Assembly (NCBI GenBank): GCA_002081555.1
Contig: MZNV01002067.1
Location: forward strand, 1-27,470
Origin: Protostelium mycophagum
Taxonomy: Eukaryota; Evosea; Variosea; Protosteliida; Protosteliaceae
Length of the DNA stretch: 27,470 bases
Direction: 5' to 3'
In this document: positions 12,439 to 23,549 of the stretch, one piece after another
Layout: each line of letters starts with the position of its first letter
Numbering within the stretch: the first letter of the stretch is position 1
Program-made: the position numbers and the translations under genes
The notes under the pieces: generated by a model
What the model was told of the DNA's origin: nothing
Seen by the model: the letters and a program-made list of their open reading frames with translations, nothing else
The model's database searches: none

Positions 12439-15400
12439 TCACACAATGATGAAGCTATAGTCTTTTGATGGAGTCCTGCTCTTCTTCCCTTCCATCGCTA
12501 ATTCATACAGTTTGTCGGCCTTCTTGTGCAATCCTCTCTCTCTACAATATCTACTGTACAATAATAACGCCTTGATTTGAATCTTCTGTGCCTTGGGGAA
12601 TTTTGGACAAGCTGAGGGGTAAGTAAAGGATCTTATTATATGTTGAAAGACTTACACAGAAGGGTTCTGGCAGTGAACATGAAAATCCACTGATAAGTTG
12701 ATTCAGATACAGCTCCATCCAATAATTGCGCTTTTGCGAGAAGAGCATTGGCCCAACCGGTGGGGTACACAGGAGATAGCGGATTCCCATCTACAATTGT
12801 TCATATATCAACATATACAATTGAATTTATACGTACTGGAGGCCATCTGGAATTTGAGTATGGACAGATTGATCTGCCTGAGGTAGCTCTTTCGATGTTG
12901 CAAGTCCATCGGACGCAACTTGTCCTCTCCGTGCTCATTCTTCTCTTTCGTCTTCGTCTTGATATGTATCTTTCTCAGCATATTCATTCCTGCGGCAAAA
13001 TAGATATCGGAACGATGCTTCGTGCGAGCCTCTGTAGATTTGATGTCCACTCCACTAAAAAAGAAATCGAAAAGACCAGGCTTCTTCAGTGCATAGGCTC
13101 CTTCCTCTGTGAGCTGTTCATATCAGTAATAAGACAAGGAAGAAATGGAGTTGGTAATATATCGTGCCGCAATCTCGAAAATTCTGCTAGAAATATGTTG
13201 TCACCTGTATACTTGATAGAGACACAACCATATTTAATATCAATCTTATATTTCCCGATTCAGTGAGATCGAATGTGTCAATCTCCTTTTGTGTGAAGGT
13301 GAACTTCATTTGTTAGTCAATGCTTTTGATAAAGTTATAATGTACATACCTGGAACCACTGTCTCAATTGTCTGGTCAGATCCCTTCTCCAATATATTTT
13401 TGAATTTTTAGATTTTCCGGCGACTTGGTTCAGAAACTTGGCCACCAGGACTTTGAACGCTATGCGCATTGAGATAATCTCTAAACACAGAGATCATGAA
13501 TTTCATAGGACACAAACGGATTATAAATACATACGCTCTTCTGTTGGTGATTGGATCTCCTTCATCTTCGCCCTCATAATTTCTCTCAGCTCTGATTTAG
13601 CACATCTAGCCGCGGCAACGCTGAGCAATATCTTCTTCATGTGTACGTTATCCGATAGATTATGTACAATTCCTATATGCCTGAAATTTAACCCTTTCAT
13701 GTGCAGAGTTGACACGATCACTTCTATGTTGTATTTCATCTCACGATCAAATGCTGCACCAAGTTATTTCCTATCGTATGGAAAGAGACATACGGAGTTG
13801 GTCCATGGTCTGGCCTAACTCGGCAAGCATCGCCGTTTTTATGAGATAGGCCTTGGCTCCGTCCTCTCTGATTCTCCTCGTGACCTCTTCCATATCCGCA
13901 TTCAATCTTCTCCTCTCTTCTTCCTTTGGGTTTGTGTTCCATCTGTTTAAATAGGTCAATATCGGGGATTTGTTATTATGGTACCTTGTGAAAGCGTCAG
14001 AGCAGAGATGAACGGGACTGGACGCGAGAGCCTCCGGACGAATTAATTCGGAGAACACAGATCGGTCCTTTCTATAAGTCCTCTGTTTCGGATCTTCTGG
14101 TGGTAATAATCTTCCAAAATCAACGACGTATAACCTCCCGTCCTGGAAAATATTATTTTCAATATGTATATGAGTATCATACGTGTCCTCTGTGCCCTTC
14201 TATATCTCCAGGACCATAAATATATTTACTGGTGTCTGGATTACTTCCCGTGATATGTCCACATAATTTCAGCCTCTCTCCTGCTAATTTCATCTTTTCG
14301 TTCAATTCCTCATCATCATTATGTACATGTACTCCTGAATCGTCCGATCCGTATCTCAATGTACTCTATCATATCATTACTTATATAATAAATATCTATA
14401 GTTGTATACACCTTATCTATGGGAAGTACAGCCATTGCCAATAATCTATATCCTTTGTAATCCACCATAGTGATAAGAGGATAGCACAATCCGGGGACAT
14501 ATCTTCCAGAATGCGCCTCCAGTCCTTTCAATTCATTTGACGCTGCTTTCGATGCTCCACGATGGTCAGGAACATCCCCTATCATCATCACAACTCGATG
14601 TAAATCATTCATCTTACGTACCACCGTACATCCACAGACGAGGTTTGTCGACAAGCATCGTATCAAATGCGAATTTGTACAATATATTCTGAACTCTATA
14701 TTTGGTTCCCCCTGCAACTCCACCAATATCTTTTTGTGTTGGTAAAGGTTTTCAAACAATAAGACACTCACTGATTGGCTTGATCGTTTTTTTCGCGTCG
14801 GGAAGCTCAAACTCACTGATGATGATTTTCGCATAAATGGTTGCTGTATCCGCTGCCCAAGTTATGGTTGTTTATTGTGGTGTTGTTACGTACCAAAAGA
14901 TTGTGCCACTCGATTCAAAAGCTTCAGACAGTCACCTTCCCTGATGAGCCCGCTGATCATCTTTGCGTCTCCTTTCTGTATCGCTGATACATAACTGTGA
15001 CAAATACTCTATTCGTCCCTCAGCATCCTTTTATATCACAGTATTGCAGTTGAAATATCACTTTAAAAAGCACACTTTGACACATCTTGCTGCTTCGCAG
15101 CAAGTATACTGATGCGAGGATTGTGATATAAATAATGATATCACCTGGTATTCTTCGTTCCAATCTCTATATTTTGATTCTCTTTGTGTTGATGAACTCT
15201 CCCTCTTGCTCTCATCATAAACTCCGGATAATATCTACATAATTATTTACTCGTAGAATCATGTATCGGCTCAGCCGCAGTATATCAACCACTGAGAAGA
15301 CAGAACAGACTCTATAAACATGCATTCGTGGTGTAAGATACATATAAATATCGTTTTAAATTGTTACCAACCTTATCTCTGACTGTTCTGAGCTCTTTCT

Positions 15401-16162
15401 CTTGTTGATATTCCATCATGTTGACATCAACATCCTCCTCTATATACGCGTCCACGTATGACGCTGATTCTAATTTGTAACTGTTGTCATCACTGGTGAT
15501 GTCATATGATTCAGCTATAGAGGGTGTTGTGACAGTGCTGTCGCTCAGTAGTATGGGTGTATTACCGACACTTCCACTGTAAGAACCTAATAGCGTTACA
15601 AGCTGTTAAATAATAATTAAATACCCGAGAGCTCGTTGCTTGATCCGATGAAATCAGGTGGTATCTGCTGACATTAATGTCTGTATGATCGGTATGGAGA
15701 TGGGAGTACCTCCTCCAATTGTTCGACAACATAGTCGCTGGATTGGGATCTTTCCAAGAGACTTAATCTTCTAGTTAATTTTCTGATCAGCTCATCTTTC
15801 TCATCACCCTGAATGTGTTCGGCGTGATTCGACTGCGTAAATAAGGATGTATATCGGAGTCTATCCCTCACTTCATACAATGTCTTTGGGTTCATAGGAT
15901 TTAATAGGAGGTTACGGTCTACTTTTACATTGTCTAAATCGTTGAAGCTTAGAGAATTAACAATAAATCGATTATGATTTTTAGCATATACTCACAGATC
16001 GACTGGATTCTTTGGATAGTATACGTATTTCTGTCTATAAGGGATCAGAACAGTGATGGCAGACAAGACTTACTTGAATAGATCAGAACGCGCCGAAGAC
16101 AAAGGTGTTGTGGCCTCATCTGCGTAAACATACATGTTGGCTGCTTCATTCTTTTCATTCAT
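12439..16162 (-). CDS. CLU-domain (clustered mitochondria/CLUH-type) protein
   Basis: CLU proteins bind mRNAs for mitochondrial proteins and govern mitochondrial distribution. Nineteen exons (16162-16074, 16034-15996, 15947-15710, 15667-15625, 15586-15372, 15234-15145, 14975-14894, 14852-14772, 14711-14625, 14578-14412, 14365-14183, 14142-13985, 13942-13794, 13753-13535, 13480-13350, 13303-13205, 13113-12837, 12790-12656, 12611-12439) give 884 codons in phase. Diagnostic CLU strings are DWNEEYQ (232-238), GTKYRVQNILYKFAFD, KAASNELKGL, GYRLLAMAVLPI, YGSDDSGVHVH, YGPGDIEGH and DGRLYVVDFGRLLPPE (439-454), then LIRPEAL. A later block with LHMKGLNFRHIG resembles the CLU central/eIF3-like part. The last exons are helical and TPR-like. 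It is shorter than CLUH (about 1300 residues) and lacks a recognisable CLU_N region, so it may be a reduced paralogue. The exact donor near 14625 is the least certain junction. Confidence 0.9.
15086..15104. repeat. Hairpin in a CLU intron
   Basis: Perfect inverted repeat with eight-base arms CTTGCTGC and GCAGCAAG and a three-base loop TTC, inside the 169-nt intron 14976-15144. The intron also begins (minus strand) with GTGATAT and carries ATATCAC shortly after, so its donor could pair in cis. It is similar in size and placement to the TGCGGC hairpins but differs in sequence. Confidence 0.65.
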
Positions 16163-16194
16163 GTACCTTGTTGATTCAGATCACCAAGAACACT

Positions 16195-16204
16195 CCTTTA
16201 TATA
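16195..16204 (-). promoter_or_regulatory. TATA-like box of the CLU gene
   Basis: TATATAAAGG on the minus strand lies 33-42 nt upstream of the CLU start codon at 16162. The match is good, but the spacing implies a very short leader. Confidence 0.45.
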
Positions 16205-16540
16205 TTCACCAATAAAGATTAGGATTGTCATTCTCATCTTTGTTGCTCTCATCTTTCATCTTTTAAAAGCTGCGGAATGTGCTGATCACAAATATGCGTT
16301 TTAACGTAATTGTTCATCATCTACACAAAGAACCTGCTGTCATCGGCTGCAGTTCGTGTACAAGTTCTGTTGGCGACGAGACCAGTTGAATTGGCCCTTT
16401 ACAATTTCCACACCATTCGCCCATTAGCAACAGCCCGACTGAGGAATCAACTAACGTGTCATTCTTTGGGCGAAGTCTCATATATAACTCCAGAAGACTC
16501 TTTGCAAAAAGAAAATCAAAACGCGGTCACTCTTTTAACT
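16205..16540. other. Spacer between GH72 3' end and CLU 5' end
   Basis: Both flanking genes are on the minus strand, so this stretch holds the GH72 3' UTR and the upstream control region of the CLU gene. An open frame on the plus strand (16310-16651) runs into the GH72 coding sequence in antisense and has no family-like features. I see no clear AATAAA for GH72. Confidence 0.5.
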
Positions 16541-18204
16541 TTATATCATCACGACGGAGAGAAGGGCGAGTATTGTGACCATCACGGGTACGATGCCAGT
16601 GGCAGAGCCAGTCATCTGTCCGGTTGTGGTGGGGCGGACATCGTTGTTTGACGAAGTTGATGGAGATGTGAATGTCGACGTTGTGAAGGAAGAAGTGGTG
16701 AATGTCGAGGTGGTAGATGTCGAAGAGGTGGAGGTAGAGCTGGACCCGCTGAGACACTGGGCGATAGTTCCTTTGGCAGTCTGAATCTTTCCAGCACCTT
16801 GAAAGTTGCAACCGACAGCGTTCTTGTTCTTCTGGTAGTAGGCGTTGAAGATGTAAGAAGCACGCTGGATGCTGTTACATCCGGACCAGGTTCCGTAAGT
16901 TCCGGCAGTAGAGTTGGTATCAACGTTTGCGCAGAAATTTTGGCCTGGAACTCCGCAAACAAAAGCGGTACCATTTGCAATGGCGCCGGAGGAAGCACCA
17001 TCAGCGACAACGCACTGAAGAGCAGCGGCCATACATGCGCAGGAATCAGTGTTGGGGCTGGGTGGGAGGTTTGTGGTTTCTGCCAAAAAGTTGCTGGGAT
17101 TGGTGGGGGGGCAAGTGTAGAGGTAAGGTTGTACACTGACGGCGTCAGAGAGCATAGCTCCGGTGGGGTTCACGCTCTTCAATTGGTTGGCCAAGTTAGT
17201 AAAGTCTGGGAATTCGGTGATGGAACCGTCGCCGTTGATTTCGAGGAGTCCGAAGTTGTTGGTCTGTAGAGGATGAGTAATGTTCCTGAGATGGATCGTG
17301 TCTAAACTTACGTGGTTGTTGTATTCGAAAGCGAAACCACCAGAGAGCCAAGGGAGGAGATTAGAGTTTCCGTAGATGGCCTGAACTTCATTGAAGACAC
17401 GAGGAGATGGAGTGTTACAACCGTACTCGGTGAAGACGAAGGGGCGGCTGTAGTTGCCGTATTCAGCAGTAAGAGTGGAATAACCGGAACTCTCGTAGGT
17501 GGCTGCTTGACCGCACCATCTAAGAGGTTCAGATGCATGAAGAAATGAGATGTGAAGAATCACCTGTAGATGTTGAGTCCGTAGAAATCGACGGAAGTGT
17601 CGTTAGAGCCACAGTTGAGGTAGTTTTGGAGTGCAACGGTGAAGTCCTTTCCGTCTGTACCAGCATAACCGACGGGGATGGTCAAGTCTTTAGACTTGAT
17701 GAAAGCCTTAACATCTCTGATAGCAGCCTTCACGAAAGGAGCTGCGCGTGTCTGGTTGACGTCGTTGATGACTTCATTTCCGGCGATGAAGGCGAGGAGG
17801 TTAGGGGCCTGAAAGAAGGGAGTCATCTTGGTAGTGATGCTGTTGAAGAGGTCCAAGGTCCAGCTGGGGTTGTTCGATACGATGGAATATTCGGGGTCTG
17901 TGACATCGATGACGACGTAGATGCTGGCGTCGTTGAGGAGGCCAAGTCCTACACTGTGGTCTGCTCCACCCTTGGAAGAGTAGATGCGGACAGTGTTGAT
18001 TCCCAACTTTTTGAACTCGACAATGTCTCTCTGAAGGCTTGTAGTGTTGGCGAGGGGGTCGGCTGAAGGGGCATAGTCGAGTCCCTTGACGAAAAACTGC
18101 TTTCCAGTCTCACTGTCGAAGAATTTGTTGCCCTTGATCACGATCTTTGGAAGAGCGAGGGCTGTGCCCAGAAGAGCCAATAAAAGTACGAGAGATGTTC
18201 TCAT
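16541..18204 (-). CDS. GH72 beta-1,3-glucanosyltransferase (Gas/Gel type), secreted, GPI-anchored type
   Basis: The enzyme cuts and re-ligates beta-1,3-glucan chains outside the cell. Three exons, 18204-17564, 17519-17312 and 17263-16541, join to 523 codons. The chosen start gives a signal peptide (MRTSLVLLLALLGTALA); an in-frame ATG at 18279 would bury it. The GH72 core shows GINTVRIYS, FIAGNEVINDV (acid/base E144), IPVGYAGTDG, WCGQAATYESSGY and FVFTEYGCN (nucleophile E245). A cysteine-rich X8/CBM43 module follows (CACMAAALQCVV ... FCANV ... WSGCNSIQRASYIFNAYY ... GCNF ... AQC), then a Ser/Thr-rich linker and a C-terminal hydrophobic tail (IVPVMVTILALLSVVMI) typical of GPI attachment. The usual CKRDI cysteine is LQRDI here. 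It is visibly more GC-rich and less interrupted than its neighbours. Confidence 0.95.
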
Positions 18205-19154
18205 GTTGTGCGTAGACGTTGCTGTTGCTTGCTTGGCCCGTAGGATAATGGTTGTCGGCTCCCCCAATAACCGTTCCAACCATGGTTAGGAAACCCCAAC
18301 GAAAATTCGTGAGATCTCGGTAGTAAAGCTTTGAGCTTACGGTAGCGGATAAGATAAAGATTGTCGACAGAGCATCTTCCGTCGACCTTCCCGAACGGTT
18401 CTCCCGAACGATCTTGGATCACATAATCAGACATAGAACATTGCTTACGTCCAAAGGTTCCTTTCTCCTCTCAACACCAACTCTCTTCGAAAAGGTTACT
18501 CCATTCCCGGATGATTACCACCATACCCCAAGATGAGCCGATATGATAGACGGTACTTGTGGGATTCAGAGCTTAACAGGCTCTTGAAGTCACGAAACAG
18601 ATATATCACGTGTTAAGAAAGTGGAAGAAGAAGTATCCACCAAATCCTGGAGGTGTCGAAATCATGTTTTGAAAAAAGAAATGACAGTTAAGGACTCCCG
18701 GTATGTATGTTCATCATCATCATTTCACGAATTAGCTTTTGTGGCTGTATTAAAGGTGATGTTCCATCACTTTCAACAATTCATCATACCATGGCGAGAA
18801 TAAAACAGAAACCTTTATTACCAGTCTGTTTCCTTTGTGTAATTCTTTGGTATTCCCGCCATTCCTTCTTCCGCTTTTTTCACCTCCGTTTTTCCCGCCA
18901 AAACCTAGAATTTAAAAGTTAAAAAATTTTGTTGAAGATCATCTCGATCTCATGAGGAGATCACACCTCTAAACCTTTGTACTCTCTCGTGGCGAGGTGT
19001 TGTCCTGCATGGCTCCAGGAGATGAGCTGGTTGTCATCACTCCTGCTCACCAAAGATCTCTCTGAGCTCTCTGCATTCTCTGCATTCTTCAGAACAACTT
19101 TATCATTATCTTTGGGATACATTTATTTTTAACTTCAACTGTAATGTATATTTG

Positions 19155-19169
19155 TGCGGCAGAGCCGCG
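19155..19169. repeat. Short hairpin element in the GH72/DPH2 spacer
   Basis: TGCGGC-AGA-GCCGCG: the same core and AGA loop as the elements at 11032 and 20140, with the outermost base of one arm changed. Stem GCGGC/GCCGC is intact. Confidence 0.7.
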
Positions 19170-19330
19170 ATAAGAATAGAATTCTTTATACTTTGAGCAG
19201 TAACAATTATACTTCTGAACTGTGATATATATCCTTTCGGCATGCCGTAGCCGTGTTATTCGAACTTTCATTTGCATATAAATCTGCAGCAGAGTCGCAA
19301 ATAAAAATAATCGTTGCCTGCACCGTTGCT

Positions 19331-19407
19331 GTGATGCATCATCTGTGGATGATGCGATATAATCTGTGGATGATGTGATGCATGATGTGATGCATCACAT
19401 CTATGGA
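19331..19407. repeat. Imperfect repeat of TGTGGATGATG / GATGCATCA units downstream of DPH2
   Basis: Two direct copies of ATCTGTGGATGATG and a diverged third (ATCTATGGAT) are interleaved with palindromic GATGCATCA/TGATGCATCA words. The cluster ends 14 nt from the DPH2 stop codon, so it would lie in that gene's 3' UTR. Confidence 0.65.
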
Positions 19408-19420
19408 TTATTCTCTTCTG

Positions 19421-21643
19421 CTAAAAGATGATAAGAAATGATAACTCACTCGTCTTGATTTTCGGCTTCAGTTTCCCGTCTATCGTGGAGAAACGCATCT
19501 CATCATCGTCGTCTACAGAAGTGTTGGTGTCCTCTTCTTTGTCGTTGGTCAATATAGATGTAAAGTCTGTCACGTATTTGCCGGTCCATTCTTTGCCTCT
19601 TGAAAAATGTCAGAAAGTTTTAAATATCATGATACAATTTTATTTCATAAGATGAAGAGTTGAAATATCACGGTTGTGTACCGCACTTTTGACGGTTACT
19701 ACCGCATTTTAAACAACACAAAAGTAAAATCACCTCTGTAATGCCAGTTGGACTTCGTAAGGTGTGACAATGGGTTTGTAAAAGTCACGTGATTCCACCA
19801 GAGAATTGTCAGGGCAGGCCACCAGCACAAAGAGGTCGATCTCTTGAAAATTCGCCAACTTGGCAACATTCAATTTCCCCACGATGAAGGTGTAAAATTT
19901 CTTATCTGCCTCTTTGATTGTCTTTTTCAAATATTGAATCACGTCAAGGTATCCCCCTGATTAAATTCAATTTGGAAATTGAAATTTATTTTTATATTTG
20001 GAACTTGAAAATTATTTTTCAATCTGCTTGAGGAATTTCAAAAATAATGCTGCAAGCCCAGAATTCAAGTTTTGGAAACAATCTCACAGCAAAAATAATG
20101 AATTCCCATGAAATAAAGATGTTATGGGGCTGCTATCACTGCGGCAGAGCCGCAACAAAGTTGAAAGATAATGATGACGAATCATTTACCAACACCGAGA
20201 GTGCCGACTACAATGCCGATTGATTCAGCATCCATCACTTTCTGTATCATATTGTACCTCCTCATCAATGATTTGTTAACCCCAAGACCCTCCTTCCTCA
20301 CTTCTTTTGTATTCGGATCATACGAATAAAACTGAGACTTTGAGACCAAATATTAAATCTCGAAAATTTGATAAGATAAAAAATATAATAATCTAATTTA
20401 AAATGGAGAAAATTCGGAGAAAATTCGAGGAATATTACAGTGGATTGGTTCATGGATAGTATGAGGTTGTTCAGGGTGACCCCTTCAGTGCCTATATATA
20501 TGACGTCTCGATTCTGTTGCGCTTGCAGGTCAAACCAATCTGTCACGACATCACCGGGCAATGTCCTTCCCAGGAGGGAGCTGTCGAAATTCAAAAATAA
20601 TACTATGGACTTCAATACTTTTCTGGGGGCTCTTCGGAGTGTGTGACGGGAGTTTTCGACGAAGTTTCAGGTACATCTGTTGTGCAAGAAATCCCACCAC
20701 AGCACTAAATATGATCAGATTTTTTGTATACAAAAAATCATGTTTTTGTGCATAAAAATTATGCAGAAAAATTCATTACGTTATCATTGGTGGTGCAGCT
20801 ATTATTAGTACTCCTCGTTGTAGACGTCGAGATTCCGCTGGGTTTTCTCAACCCTCCTGGTGCTCTAGTGAATTTCACATTCGGAAATTCGGATAATTTC
20901 TGGCTGAGAGATTCCACGGAAAATTCATATAAAAGGTCGTAGAATACGATGACGTTTCGTTCCTGGAACATGGTCTTCATCTTGTCGACAAAATCGGTCT
21001 CATCAATATACGACCGTCCAAACACGTTGTACACAGGTAATCTTGAAGTTCTACAGTTGTAAGACCATATTTGTGATTATGCACAAAGCGAAGGAATTTT
21101 GTACAATTCTAAGTTAAATTTTTTCAACACTAGTTAGTGGAAGAAGGATATTGGCACACCTGCTGAGGCAAGATCTTCCGTAATGAACAACCAATTGTCC
21201 TCCAAGGTGCTCAGCAGCAACCTCATCCACACAACAACTTCCTGAAGAACATGAGATCATTTTGGATGTGCATTTCCATTTACCATAAGAGGTGTCTCCG
21301 AGAACAAAGACAAAAGCTCCAGATCCATCTTTCAGTTTTTGGACAACAGCACAGGAATCACCCAACATCTCATCCGGGAATTGGAGAGCTACCTCTTCGA
21401 TGTCACTGACAATTTTCATTGAAGACGACAGACCTTGTCGAATTGATTTGATCTGATGCACTGAACTGTGCCCTCTATATCATAGAACTCATCGAAAGAA
21501 GGTGCTGTTTCTCTGCCCTCCCATAGTGTTTTGTAGGCAGAGCCCTTGGCAATCATGCCAGCGATGGGCATGATCTCCACCGTTTTTTTCATGGCGTTTC
21601 CATCCTCTTCATAGAAGATCTGTCCTCTGACTTGATGTTCCAT
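19421..21643 (-). CDS. dph2: Diphthamide biosynthesis protein 2
   Basis: Dph2 pairs with Dph1 as a non-classical radical-SAM iron-sulphur enzyme for the first step of diphthamide formation on elongation factor 2. Nine exons, 21643-21434, 21392-21284, 21241-21160, 21050-20780, 20704-20619, 20580-20439, 20331-20190, 19956-19734 and 19598-19421, give 480 codons in phase, a normal length. Signature stretches are [125 protein letters not shown] and [10 protein letters not shown]. The cysteines in GSCC/GRSC and VACP are the likely cluster ligands. The exon 20704-20619 boundaries rest on phase and a weak alignment to the linker. A final short intron near the stop cannot be excluded. Confidence 0.93.
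20140..20154. repeat. Short hairpin element in a DPH2 intron
   Basis: Perfect TGCGGC-AGA-GCCGCA hairpin inside the 233-nt intron 19957-20189, the longest intron of DPH2. It has the same core as 11033-11047. Confidence 0.75.
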
Positions 21644-21814
21644 CGTGTTGTCCGATGATTGAAAATGTGATTCTCAAAAATAAATTTTCAGGAAAATAAA
21701 GCCCATTTTTTGGAAAGAAAAAGATAATCAGGCTTATGTTTGTTTATCTTTGACAAAATTGCACAGTTTGGAGTAATCTGGTAGAATCACCTCCTGTTGT
21801 TCTTCAGTTTTCAT

Positions 21815-22946
21815 CTACATCTTTACAACAGTCACCTCTTGTATCGGCTCATGTCGTTTTGGTCTGCTGCCTGTGTTGTAGACAGAAAAGGTAGTTCCTA
21901 ATGTCTTTGGCTCCATCATCGTCGCCACGATCGTCTTCGCCGCATCAGCCCTCAATATTGTCCCTGAAAAAAATTCAGCACGAAATCATGGTTGTATTAT
22001 TCTTTATCTGGTAATCTACAACGAACCTGCTTTTTCTTCTTGTAAAAATTCAATTGGCCTGGAGTGGGGGAAGCCTGACAGAAGCTCTGGTAATCTCAGG
22101 ATCGTATAATTAGAACCGCTGCTGCGCACGGCCTCTTCTGCGAGCCATCTATATCTAGACCAGCCGGCGAAAATAGTGTTGTAGAAGTACCGACGAAGCA
22201 GGAGAGGGCCACCGGGCTCAGTTCCTGTGTCATTCAGATACAAAAATACTTCTGCTTTTTTTGTTGAAAAAATTTACTCATAATTTTCAAATTCTAAATT
22301 TTGAAGAGGAAAATATTTAAATTTTATAGAATATACCTGTCTTACTGACGTGTATCAAGCGTGGCTTACTCTTGGCTTGTGCGCAGGCCTCTGCAATATT
22401 CTTACTGGCGATGTAGTTGACACTTCTCACTCTCAAAGTTGGAGTGAACCATCCTTTGTAGCCAAAAATGGATTGTGGTTGGAGAACATTGATCACGTAA
22501 GAGGAACCTTCTATAGCTCTTGTAATCTGTTGAACATTGGTGGCATCTGCTGCTACGATTTGCATTTGATCATACAATGCAAGTTCTCCTAGTTTGATAC
22601 GTCTGGTCTCTCGTGGAGCGTTAAAAACTACCGCTCGGACATTTAAGGGGGTGTAGTTGTTAAATATCTGCAGAGCTCTGATGTTGAGGAGCTCATGTAC
22701 CAAAATGACACCCAGAGGGGAAGCTGAACCGATAACAGTGACAAGACCAGTTGGTCCTTTTCCAGGAAAACTACCATTAATTCTGGCCTTGTCTATGGCT
22801 GATACATCTGTTCTGACAATGAGAGGGCGTTCCACAATTCTCACTGCCTCATTTTGGAAACTTTTGGGGATAACAGGGCGATCTGAGGAAGAATTTGGTG
22901 GCGGAGTGATCTTTGTGCTGTCTTTGCTGTTATTGTCATCCGACAT
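21815..22946 (-). CDS. Atypical short-chain dehydrogenase / NmrA-like NAD(P)-binding protein
   Basis: Three exons, 22946-22337, 22251-22027 and 21963-21815, join to 327 codons. After a low-complexity N-terminus (MSDDNNSKDSTKITPPPNSS) comes a Rossmann beta-alpha-beta, VTVIGSASPLGVILVHELL (about 70-88), with a G-x5-G nucleotide loop in place of the classic TGxxGxxG. Further SDR landmarks are VRAVVF, IVAADATN..ITRAIEGSSYVINV, VNYIASKNIAEAC, LIHVSKT, AEEAVRSSGSNYTILRLPE and a C-terminal ILRADAAKTIVATM. No canonical YxxxK pair is evident, consistent with atypical SDR (NmrA/HSCARG-type) redox-sensing or epimerase-like proteins. The substrate is unknown. The intron at 21964-22026 uses a weak donor (GTTCGT). 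An in-frame ATG at 23072 would overlap ERH and is rejected as the start. Confidence 0.8.
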
Positions 22947-23041
22947 GATTATGATGTGATGGATCTTTGGGATGGTGCATCTACAACTAAGATCAGCTTT
23001 TTCATGATACATAATCAGATCGCGCCAAAGACAAGTAAACA
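22947..23041. promoter_or_regulatory. 95-bp divergent promoter with E2F-like site
   Basis: This interval separates the start codons of the SDR-like gene (-) and ERH (+). It contains GCGCCAAA at 23022-23029 (TTTGGCGC on the other strand, the E2F/DP consensus) 12 nt before the ERH ATG, and one copy of the ATCTACAAC word at 22979-22987. Function is inferred from position only. Confidence 0.5.
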
Positions 23042-23475
23042 ATGGTGCGTCTGTGAGACCTTCTTTCACCATCTAACTTTTTGAAGGGAAGACACACAAT
23101 CGTTCTTGTTCAGTTCGCACCCAACTCCCAAAGATACAGCTCCCATGAGACCATCACTGAGGCTCTGAACGGTTAGAATGAGAACTACTCATAAAAAACT
23201 CATGATAATAGCGATATGCCAACTCTTCGAACAAAAGCTGAGAAATCAAAACCCAAACGCCAGACAATTCACCTATGATATCCCGGCTCTTCATGATTAC
23301 GTTGACGGCCTCATGGATCTCGGTGTCCTTGTGTGAGTGGTTGGATGTTACCGTTGAAGCACAAACCGATTCTTTCAGATTCGACCCTAGCATCAAGGCC
23401 TATACCCCCCACGACAAAACCTGGGTGAAGAGCAAGCTTGTCAACCACCTCCAACAGATTGCCGGCAGATACTGA
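23042..23475 (+). CDS. erh: Enhancer of rudimentary homologue (ERH)
   Basis: ERH is a small, highly conserved nuclear protein that dimerises and supports RNA processing and decay complexes. Four exons, 23042-23052, 23092-23171, 23212-23332 and 23379-23475, join to 102 codons; animal ERH has 104. The first exon is only 11 nt (M-V-R-L start). Family landmarks in order are HTIVLVQ, RYSSHETITEALNAICQLFE, LRNQNPN, FTYDIPALHDYVDGLMDL, VLVFDPSIKAYTPHDKTW and VKSKL. These match ERH HTILLVQ, YEEHLKRMNPN, ITYDISQLFDFIDDLADL and YQPYNKDWIKEKI. Introns are 39, 40 and 46 nt. It converges on the AKR gene with 74 bp between stops. Confidence 0.93.
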
Positions 23476-23549
23476 AACATATAGATCACATTCACAGATA
23501 ACGTCTTTATGATTGCCATTAACAAACGTCTTCGACTTGATGCATACAT

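Larger units (their letters stand above)
18205..19420. other. 1.2-kb spacer, largest in the window
   Basis: It lies between the GH72 start and the DPH2 stop (both minus). I find no convincing gene: open frames on both strands are short, lack family features and are not bounded by plausible splice sites. It holds the GH72 upstream region, one TGCGGC hairpin at 19155-19169, a decayed relative (CTGCAGCAGAGTCGCA) near 19284, a CTCTCTG/TGCATTCTC run near 19060-19085 and the repeat at 19331-19407. No tRNA or rRNA signature was seen. Confidence 0.5.

Noticed and set aside
12748-13266. 172-codon plus-strand open frame
   Set aside because: It overlaps CLU exons 12790-12656, 13113-12837 and 13303-13205 in antisense; those exons join in phase with the rest of the gene.
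16799-17269. 156-codon open frame on the plus strand
   Set aside because: It is antisense to the GH72/X8 coding region and has no family features; the GC-rich gene opposite explains its openness.
18205-19420. Search for tRNA, rRNA or snRNA genes in the largest spacer
   Set aside because: No tRNA B-box-like GGTTCRANNCC, cloverleaf arms or conserved rRNA strings were found by eye.
20551-20733. Peptide with a membrane-like segment ([14 protein letters not shown]) suggesting a small membrane protein
   Set aside because: It reads through an intron and the wrong frame of DPH2; correct splicing (20704-20619, 20580-20439) removes it and restores the Dph2 alignment.
21143-21150. ATATCCTT within a DPH2 intron as a second U12 donor
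   Set aside because: The GTGTGC donor nine bases earlier gives the expected GRSCLSRTSRLP joint, and no U12-like branch site sits near the acceptor.
22947-23072. Upstream in-frame ATG at 23072 for the SDR-like protein
   Set aside because: It would overlap the ERH start on the other strand and adds a cysteine/histidine-rich leader with no family match; the ATG at 22946 is preferred.
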